From Sepiola atlantica (Eukaryota > Mollusca > Cephalopoda > Sepiida > Sepiolidae), in contig OY744553.1 of NCBI GenBank assembly GCA_963556195.1, forward strand, positions 12,226,596 through 12,290,595: a stretch of DNA of 64,000 nt, written 5' to 3'. Every line of letters begins with the position of its first letter. Within the stretch, counting starts at the first letter, position 1. Below are positions 57,430 to 64,000 of the stretch, piece after piece. The position numbers and the translations under genes are program-made. The notes beneath the pieces are model-generated. The model ran no database searches, was not told the origin of the DNA, and worked only from the letters and a program-made list of their open reading frames with translations.

Positions 57430-57545
57430 CAAACCGGTTTTCGTTAGATAACCGAAGTTAAGACATGTTGAGTCTGGTTCGTACCAGATGGGTGAACATT
57501 TTGGAATGACATAACTGTATGTGGGAGGACGGTATCACCCCACCC
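57430..57545 (+). pseudogene. 5S rRNA-derived relic
   Basis: AAACCGGTTTTCGTTAGATA, ACCGAAGTTAAGACATGTTG, GATGGGTGAACATTTTGGAA follow 5S rRNA order with many substitutions. Same family as 40720-40990 by its divergent middle (TTTTGGAAT). Confidence 0.8.
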
Positions 57546-57599
57546 ACCCTGCTAACTGGGACCCGCTTGTGAATGTAATATTCCCTAGAAACTTCCTTC

Positions 57600-58275
57600 T
57601 GAGAAAGCTGCTTAACCCGCCGATGGTTAATGCCGTACGAGATAAGGGATATATTTTTGTGTATAAGATTAACTTCTTAACTAATTAACTTATTAGGAAT
57701 TTTCAAATACAGTTGCTCGGCGTAAGGGCGGGTAATATGGGCTATATTTAGTTTGATTTAGTTTCATGCAGAAGGAAACAAAGAGGGGGATGCGAGCTTT
57801 TCGTATAAATTCTAATACCCCTAATTTCTATAAAATGTTTACAATAGGTATTATACACAAATTAATAATAAATCCCCAAATTTCAGTTTCTTTGGAGTAT
57901 TTTAAAGGGGTTTTAGGGGACATTTAAAAACTATTGTTTCATTTTTATTCACGAAAAGATGCGGGTCTTGTATTTCTTGTCATATTTGTATGATATGAAC
58001 TTATGTTTTTTTTCCCAGCTCTTCACAGTTGTTTTCTTGGCATTTATCGGCGGCTATTGCACTGCCCTTTAGAAACTCCCCAGCTGGGAAAAGCAATCCA
58101 ATTGGTCACACACTACCCAATCAGCTTGCCGGACGCATTGATTTCATCTGTCCCTTAAATAACTACTTCAGCTCCTTTGGAAATCACGGTCGCTCAACAG
58201 AGAGATTCCTAAAAGAAACGAGGAAAGACGTCCCCATTCTCTTTGCTGTCCCTGTCCACTAGAGTCTAGACACTC
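57600..58275. other. unassigned, with relic repeat and a 77-codon frame
   Basis: 58029-58262 is an open frame (ending TRKDVPILFAVPVH) directly after the 57930-58100 repeat relic. No family recognised. Confidence 0.4.
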
Positions 58276-58835
58276 AAGCATCGACTATCTTCGCCTTAAG
58301 ATAACTGCTGACAGACTTTCGGCAGCCAAAATAACTTTCTACTTTTATTTCCTCACTTGGACACCAACTTTCTTCCACCTATACCAAATGGTGTAGGTAA
58401 TTGAATAAACCCTTTCGTTGTTTATTGTTATAAAAAAAGTTTTTTTCGTGCAACGGTTTTCGTTACTTTACAAATAATACATAGGAGTTGGTCTTAATAC
58501 CCACCTTTTATAACTACTGTCGACCAAGGGAAGAGTCTATCGTTCCTGTGTATACAGTGTGATGATGCATGAAAATGAAACCTGGCCAATGAGGGTTGAA
58601 GACATGTGTTGCATGGAGAGAAACGGCCAAGCACAGACTATCTTCGCCTTAAGATAACTGCTGATAGACTTTCAGCAGCCAAAATAACTTTTTACTTTCC
58701 TTTCCTCACTCGGACACTGTCCAACTTTCTTCCATATATACCAAACGGTATAGGTAATTGAATAAACCCTTTCGTTGTTGTTATAAAAAGGGTTTAGTTT
58801 TTTTTTTCTTTCGTGCAACGGTTTTCCCTACTTAC
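58276..58835. repeat. two-copy direct repeat of about 195 bp
   Basis: ATCTTCGCCTTAAGATAACT through TCGTGCAACGGTTTT occurs at 58281-58465 and 58637-58825 (spacing about 356 bp). It includes GGTAATTGAATAAACCCTTT. The period is close to that of the ribozyme dimers but I found no hammerhead core. Partial dimer or LTR-like pair. Confidence 0.8.
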
Positions 58836-59149
58836 TTTCTGGAGCGATAGAAGGACCGAACCCTTTTTTCCAGCGACTTTAGCAATAGATTTGACATGTC
58901 TTCCGTTTCAGGTCTGGCCAGTAGATTAAATAAGACATTAAATTAAAATTAAATTAAAAATGCTAAATTTAGCTAGCTTTCATTTTAACTTAGTTTTAAA
59001 TGATGGTTAAATAATAAGAAATATAAATTAAAATGTGAATTATGAAAATTGTTTGAGATGTTTCGGTTAAACCTCTTTACGAGAAAAAAAATGGGATGCG
59101 ACTGAATCGAGACAATAAAACATAATTCATGACATGTGTTACATTCTAA

Positions 59150-59400
59150 TTTAGAAGCGATTGTTTTTTGTGTTTTTTGAAACACAAGAAAGGCGCGTGT
59201 CTTGTATTTCTGGTTTTGTTTATTAGACCTAAGCGTACGTTTTCATCAACTTTTAACAATGGCTTGGGAGGTATGCTTGCTTGGCATCAATCGACTGATT
59301 CTCCGTGCAAATTTTGAAACTCCCAAGTTGGGAGCGGATGCGTTAAATCTATTACTAATGGAGATTTGGTATCTGTTTGTCTGAAGCCGAAACTATACTA
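59150..59400 (+). repeat. three-copy dispersed repeat, copy 2
   Basis: See 56640-56945. It is again followed immediately by the 60-90-bp repeat cluster. Confidence 0.8.
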
Positions 59401-59404
59401 TTAC

Positions 59405-60375
59405 TTCTATCCATTGTACTTTCAATACTCAATTCAGGGGATGGGGGCTAGTGTAGTAACTGTTTTGTTGTCATGAGACCATTCCCACAGGCATTACCTT
59501 CACCTTTGTGCAGGAGAGAGTACTGTAGTATATATTCTGTTGTAATAAAAGAAATCTCCTCCCAATCATTACCTCTTCATTGGAGGGATATTGTAGTGTA
59601 TGTTCGTTTGTAATCATACCATACTCCCAGGCATTACCACCTTATTTTGTTTGAGGGATAGGGCGGGTAGTGTAATACCTGTTCTGTTGTCATGAGACTA
59701 TCCCCCAAGGCATTACCCTCTCCTTTAGGGAGTACAATAGTATGTTCTGTTTTCATACGACCTTCTTCCCAGGCATTACCTCTTCATTGTGGGATATTAG
59801 TCCATCATGATACAATCCTCTCATGCATTATCTCCTCCCAGGAATTACCACCTCCTTTGAGGGATAGTGTAGCATCTGTCTTGTTCTTATTGTACTATCT
59901 TTCCAGTAATCACCCCCTTCTCCTTCGATGGGCAGTGTACTATATGTTCTGTTGTCATACGACAATCCTCCCAGGCATTACCTCTTCATTCTGGGATATT
60001 TGTTCGTCATGATACAATACTCTCATGTATTATCTCGTCCCAGGAATTACCACCTCCTTTGGGGGATAGTGTAGCATCTGTGTTGTTGTCATTGTACCAT
60101 CCTCCAAGGAATACCTACTCTTTTGAGGAGCAGTGTAGTATATGTTCGTTCGTCATAATACGATCTTCTCGGGCATTCCCTCCCCTTTTGGGGAGAAAGG
60201 GGTAGTGTAATATTTTTTTTGTCATGAGACCATTCTGCCAGGCATTACCTTTCCTTTGGAAGATTGAGTAGAGATACGTTCTGTTTTCATGGTACACTCC
60301 TCCCAGGAATCATCACCTCCTTTGTAGGCCATGTACTATATATGTGTTGGTCATGATACCATCCTTTTAGGCTAG
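59405..60375. repeat. degenerate tandem repeats of 60-90 bp, second cluster
   Basis: At least twelve variants of CCTCCCAGGCATTACCTC, TCCTTTGAGGGATAGTGTAG, TATCTGTTCTGTTGTCATGA in one orientation. The length varies because of indels. Open frames across it are incidental. Confidence 0.88.
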
Positions 60376-60535
60376 TTAAAATAAGTGACCGAAGGGAGCA
60401 TACCTTTACTAATAATAATAACATATGATACCATATTTGTGAAGTCAATGTGACAACTTGTGTATCTGCGCGTGTTTCTCGCCTCTACGTAACTTACTAA
60501 TTACTATTTCATTTATTATTTATAATTAAATGATT

Positions 60536-61815
60536 ACAGGGTGACCCAAAATAACGGGCCCAACTCTAATTAGGCCCCGTTTCTTAGTGTTTCGTCCGAA
60601 TGAAATGAAGTTTTGGTCATAACTAGTTTATTATATTCAAAACATCAAATCAAAACATTAGGGTATTTGGCCTTTTTTTTCTCCGTTCTATAGCATGTGT
60701 TCTAGATGGCCTCCATTTAGCTCCGTATATTTCTTGAGGCGCAGAACGAAGTTGTCCATGACGTTCTTACAGACTGAATTTGGAATGGCTCTCATCTCCT
60801 CCCTGATGACTTCCTTGAGTTCCGTGATGGTTCTAGGTTTCCCTGCGTACACTCTGTTCTTAAGATAGCCCCAAAGGAAATAATCTGGGGGGCTTAGGTC
60901 CGGGATATGGGGTGGCCACTCAAAATTAGTCTTGAGACTGATCACTCGGCCTCCGAAGTTCTCTTTCAGCCAATCTCGGGACAGGTTTGAGGTGTGAGAA
61001 CTTGCTCCGTCTTGCTGGAACCAGAACTTGCTCATGGGCGACGGGTAGAGGGTCTTGAAGGTTTTGAGGACCTCCACATATCGCTCCTTGGTGACTGTCA
61101 CTGCTGCGCCAGATTCTTCGATGAAGATTGGTCCGATGATGCCTCTGACCGAAGTTGCAGCCCACACCGTGCACTTAGGAGAGTGCAGGGGCTTGGTGGC
61201 TACTTCATTGGGTCTGGAGGACCCCCAGAAGACATTTGTCTTGGAGTTCGCCTTTCCGTCAAGATGGAAGTGGGCTTCATCTGAGGTCGAAAAGAGGTTA
61301 AGGAAACCTGGTGTCTCCTCGATCTTATCGAGCATCTTGACTGCCATAGCGCTCCTCTACTTCTTGTCTGAGGTTGTAAGGGTCTGCAGTGTCTGTATTA
61401 TGTATGGATAAGCCCTGATATCGTTCACCAGCACTCTCCTGCAAGTCTCACGGGAGATACCGAGGGACTGACTTCGCTTACGCACAGAGCGTTTCGGACT
61501 CTCCTGGAGAGACTCTCTCACACTTTCGACCAGCTCGGCTGTCCGCTTTTTGGGACGTCCCGAGTGACTGTGACGGTTCTCACTGGCAGCGTTGAGGCTC
61601 TCCACGGTCCCATACTCGAAGTGGTCTCGAAGTGGTCCACCCAGTTCTGAATTCTTCTTTTGGATGGAGCCTTTTCACATCCGAACTGATGCATGAAACT
61701 GTCCTGGGTTTTCTTAAACGAGCCTGTCTTGTAGTAAAATTTAACACAGTGTATTCTTTGTCGCAGCTCCAACTGAGGTCTTGGTGTACTCACGGTAGTT
61801 GATTCTGCCATGTCC
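60536..61815 (-). pseudogene. Tc1/mariner-superfamily transposase with DD41D spacing, two lesions
   Basis: N-terminal HTH segment (61811-61620: LELRQRIHCVKFYYKTGSFK, KRRIQNWVDHFE) of the type annotated DUF4817 in arthropods. Then GRPKKRTAELVESV, then the catalytic core (61347-60688). D is in STSDEAHFHLDG, the second D in WFQQDGASSHTS, and the third in IPDLSPPDYFLWGYLK, 41 residues after the second by my count. Two lesions: an 11-bp tandem duplication (GACCACTTCGA twice, near 61620-61645) shifts frame, and an in-frame TAG lies at about 61357. CAGGGTGACCCAAAATAAC at 60536 may be the 3' terminal inverted repeat; I find no partner upstream. Confidence 0.9.
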
Positions 61816-61867
61816 TGTAAAATAAAGGCAATCGGTGAATTATTTTAACTACTATTTTCATCTTGCA

Positions 61868-62240
61868 TGATGTTCTCACAACGTTTCGGCCGATGTAATC
61901 TCCGATATTCTTCAGGTGTGTATTGTCGAACTCAGAAATCTATAAGGAATTTAGAACTGAATCAATTTTTTTAACCCACGGAGGTGGATTGTTCTCGTTC
62001 TATCCGACCGGATAGAAGTGTTAATTATCTTATGTTGTTCTTAGTTATTATAACCTGTAATACAGATTGAACTTTCAAAGCTTTTAACCGTTACGCCACG
62101 TTTCCACATGAGGGTCTATTCTTACTAAAGGCGATCATTTCTAAGAATAATGTAAAATACTTAACCCTTCTATCCGAGCATGGGTGAGGGAATGAGAACA
62201 ATCTCAAATAAACGGGTTCGCTTCGAAATTCTGTATTGGT
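61868..62240. mobile_element. tRNA-bearing element, second locus of the 7.1-kb family
   Basis: Begins CTCACAACGTTTCGGCCGAT like 7168-7190. It holds a decayed tRNA-Arg-like block on the minus strand (62085-62112) and shares CTTCTATCCGAGCATGGGTG with 7404. The hammerhead-like end has lost stem II. Confidence 0.72.
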
Positions 62241-62267
62241 ACACGTGTTCTAAAAAAAATCCAAAAA

Positions 62268-62505
62268 TTGTAGTATTTGGATTATTTGGATTATTTGGAT
62301 TATTTGGATTATTTGAATTATTTGGATTATTTGGATTATTTGGATTATTTGGATTATTTGGATTATTTGGATTATTTGGATTATTCGGATTATTTGGATT
62401 ATTTGGATTATTTGGATTATTTGGATTATTTGGATTATTTGGATTATTTGGATTATTCGGATTATTTGAATTTGGATTATTTGGATTATTTGGATTATTC
62501 GGACT
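62268..62505. repeat. 9-bp minisatellite ATTATTTGG, about 26 copies
   Basis: Units of ATTATTTGG with ATTATTCGG variants at intervals of several units. Frames give repeating LFG, YLD or NNP, which are repeat translations. The last unit runs into ATTATTCGGACTACTGTTCT, the terminus of the element that also occurs at 7126, so an element end has been amplified. Confidence 0.95.
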
Positions 62506-62715
62506 ACTGTTCTCATTTTGGATGTTATTCATACAACGTTTCGGCCGGGGTAACCTCCAAACTTTTTCAGTTGAGATTTGTTGAATCTTCTCAAACACGG
62601 AAATGTCTCTGGAATTTCGAACAGATCCCCAAGTTTGACATAAAAACGCACCCAAAGAAGGTGGAAAGTTACATCGGACGAAACGTTAGGACAATAACAA
62701 CTAAGATGAGAATAG
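62506..62715. mobile_element. terminus pair of the 7.1-kb family
   Basis: Opposed GAAACGTT-bearing motifs at 62533-62572 (minus) and 62650-62695 (plus) with GGAGGTTAC / GGAAAGTTACATCGG. The 5' cores are decayed (CTGAAAA, CAAAGAA). A short version of the element without the tRNA-like centre. Confidence 0.65.
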
Positions 62716-62799
62716 TAGTCATAATAATGCAAATTATCAATCCTTATCTAAAAAAGTATTCCAAAACATTAACTCGTCTTTGTGTCTTTTTTTTGTTTG

Positions 62800-63290
62800 T
62801 TTGTTAGGCGAATCGAACATCTGCGTAGAACTCACATGGATTGTGCCTCACGATTGTGTGGTCTGCATGAAGTCCTCAAATTTAATCACAGCTATTCGTT
62901 AAACCGCAGCAAAGAACAGCAAGGCTCATCAGTTGCATACGAAGTCGGGGAAGGTTTGTCCCAGACAATACAAAAGAATTGTACAGAAGAAACATTTAAC
63001 TGCATTGATGTGTGCTTCTGTGCTTTACACGTCGTTGCTTGCGACATGCAGAGGCAGAGACGAACAGATGATGACGGATAATATAATGATGCCAACTATT
63101 CCTGGTTTTTCACCAAAGCCCTGTCAGCCAGGTAGCTCGGACACTACCTGTTGCTACCGCACCCCCCTACTACGGTGAGGAAGAGTTGGACTTTAGCGGT
63201 CGTCTATGTGTCTAATCTGAAGATGGTGTATTTAACAGGAAAATCTCGGAATAGCCGTTTGCCAAGCTTTCGTCGTTTTATTATTATAAT
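62800..63290. other. dispersed element piece, no gene recognised
   Basis: GGGGAAGGTTTGTCCCAGAC and the later CCTGG-TTTCACCA-AG-CCTGT-AGCCAG segment resemble 5555-5580 and 6488-6520. Overlapping frames on both strands show no domain. Confidence 0.45.
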
Positions 63291-63291
63291 T

Positions 63292-63799
63292 AGGGGTGGG
63301 ACGTAATGGGTGAAAATTTCAGATTCATGCGAGTAGTATTTTTTTGTGTTCATTTATACATAAATAACACTAAACAATCAAACATTTTGAAAATTTTGCA
63401 AAATTCAGAAGGTGCAGGCCAAAAATAGCCGTTAGGGCTCCACGGGACTCAAAATCCATCATTTTTCGGTGAAAAAGTGGTTTCATGCGACATTTGAAAA
63501 CCCTTTCACAGCCTGAGAATGGTCCTAAATTAAAGTACTATATCAGATTTAACCCTCTATATCCATTCATAGCTTTTGAGGATGTTTTAGGACCTGCAAT
63601 GTCGCATGAAACCACTTTTTCACCGAAAAATGATGGATTTTGAGTCCCGTGGAGCCCTAACGGCTATTTTTGGCCTGCACCTTCTGAATTTTGCAAAATT
63701 TTCAAAATGTTTGATTGTTTAGTGTTATTTATGTATAAATGAACACACGAAAACACTACTCGCATGAATCTGAAATGTTCACCCATTACGTGCCACCCA
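63292..63799. mobile_element. foldback element with about 200-bp inverted repeats
   Basis: Arms 63292-63494 and 63598-63799 are nearly complementary, with a 100-bp middle. Ends read AGGGGTGGGACGTAATGGGT and its near complement. There is no ORF. Long-TIR MITE structure. A (TA)n tract follows at 63806-63868. Confidence 0.92.
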
Positions 63800-63802
63800 T
63801 AG

Positions 63803-63805
<3 letters not shown>

Positions 63806-63868
<63 letters not shown>
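63806..63868. repeat. (TA)n microsatellite
   Basis: Simple tract directly after the foldback element. Confidence 0.97.
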
Positions 63869-63869
<1 letters not shown>

Positions 63870-64000
63870 TCAGGTTTAGTTTGTATCCACAGGGTGAAAA
63901 TCAGGAGAATCTTTACTGTGTTTACATAATAGTGCTCAATAATAAATAGAGCTATTTATTTACAATAATAGTTTTATTTATACAAACATATCAAAGCTAC

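Noticed and set aside
60994..61411. Plus-strand ORFs of 96-118 codons
   Set aside because: Antisense shadows of the mariner transposase.
62170..62807. Frames encoding repeating NNP, LFG or YLD proteins
   Set aside because: Pure translations of the 9-bp minisatellite on each strand; flanking sequence is a transposon end.

Overview
The window looks like nuclear DNA of an AT-rich, repeat-rich animal genome. I find no intact host protein-coding gene. A mollusc or other lophotrochozoan is my best guess, octopod cephalopods being one option. The guess rests on the density of long (TA)n tracts, Penelope-like elements, tRNA- and 5S-derived SINEs, hammerhead ribozyme repeats and TTAGGG-type motifs. 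No feature fixes the taxon, so hold it loosely. Nearly all long open frames here are translations of microsatellites or tandem repeats.

Layout. 1-6.8 kb: (TA)n tracts, a 5'-truncated jockey-type LINE with two relics, large palindromes, and a tandem repeat carrying hammerhead ribozymes. 6.8-13 kb: a 5S rRNA relic, a tRNA-bearing repeat with opposed ribozyme-like ends, a 127-bp tandem repeat, a tRNA-plus-hammerhead SINE and a Penelope-like endonuclease relic. 12.6-15.2 kb: two relics of a UCH-type deubiquitinase and a 25-bp tandem array. 16-23 kb: hammerhead palindromes, a tRNA-plus-hammerhead dimer, minisatellites (43, 24 and 35 bp) and a foldback element. 24.7-34.1 kb: a roughly 9.4-kb array of a 68-bp satellite with exact 31- and 51-monomer higher-order periods. 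34-40 kb: a U2-snRNA-headed SINE, a mariner relic, a Penelope-like endonuclease and a 59-bp array. 39-47.8 kb: more hammerhead repeats, a 5S-headed SINE and a second U2-headed SINE nested in another repeat. 48-54.6 kb: trinucleotide arrays, a Penelope-like element (RT end, linker, GIY-YIG) and a third U2-headed SINE. 55-63.8 kb: degenerate 60-90-bp repeats, a DD41D-type mariner pseudogene, a 9-bp minisatellite and a large foldback element.

Main result. Many short repeats that no protein explains share one design: a self-cleaving type I hammerhead ribozyme (core CUGANGA, stem II, GAAA, a short often self-complementary stem III, cleavage base, stem I). In several families a tRNA-like module with A and B boxes lies directly upstream, and units of about 280-350 bp occur as partial head-to-tail dimers. 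Other families occur as palindromic head-to-head pairs. The dimers have the structure of metazoan retrozymes (small non-autonomous circular-RNA retroelements). The Penelope-like elements in the same window are the plausible source of the enzymes. Nearly every unit abuts a (TA)n tract.

The base pairing was done by eye. Copy counts, identities and taxon need computation.
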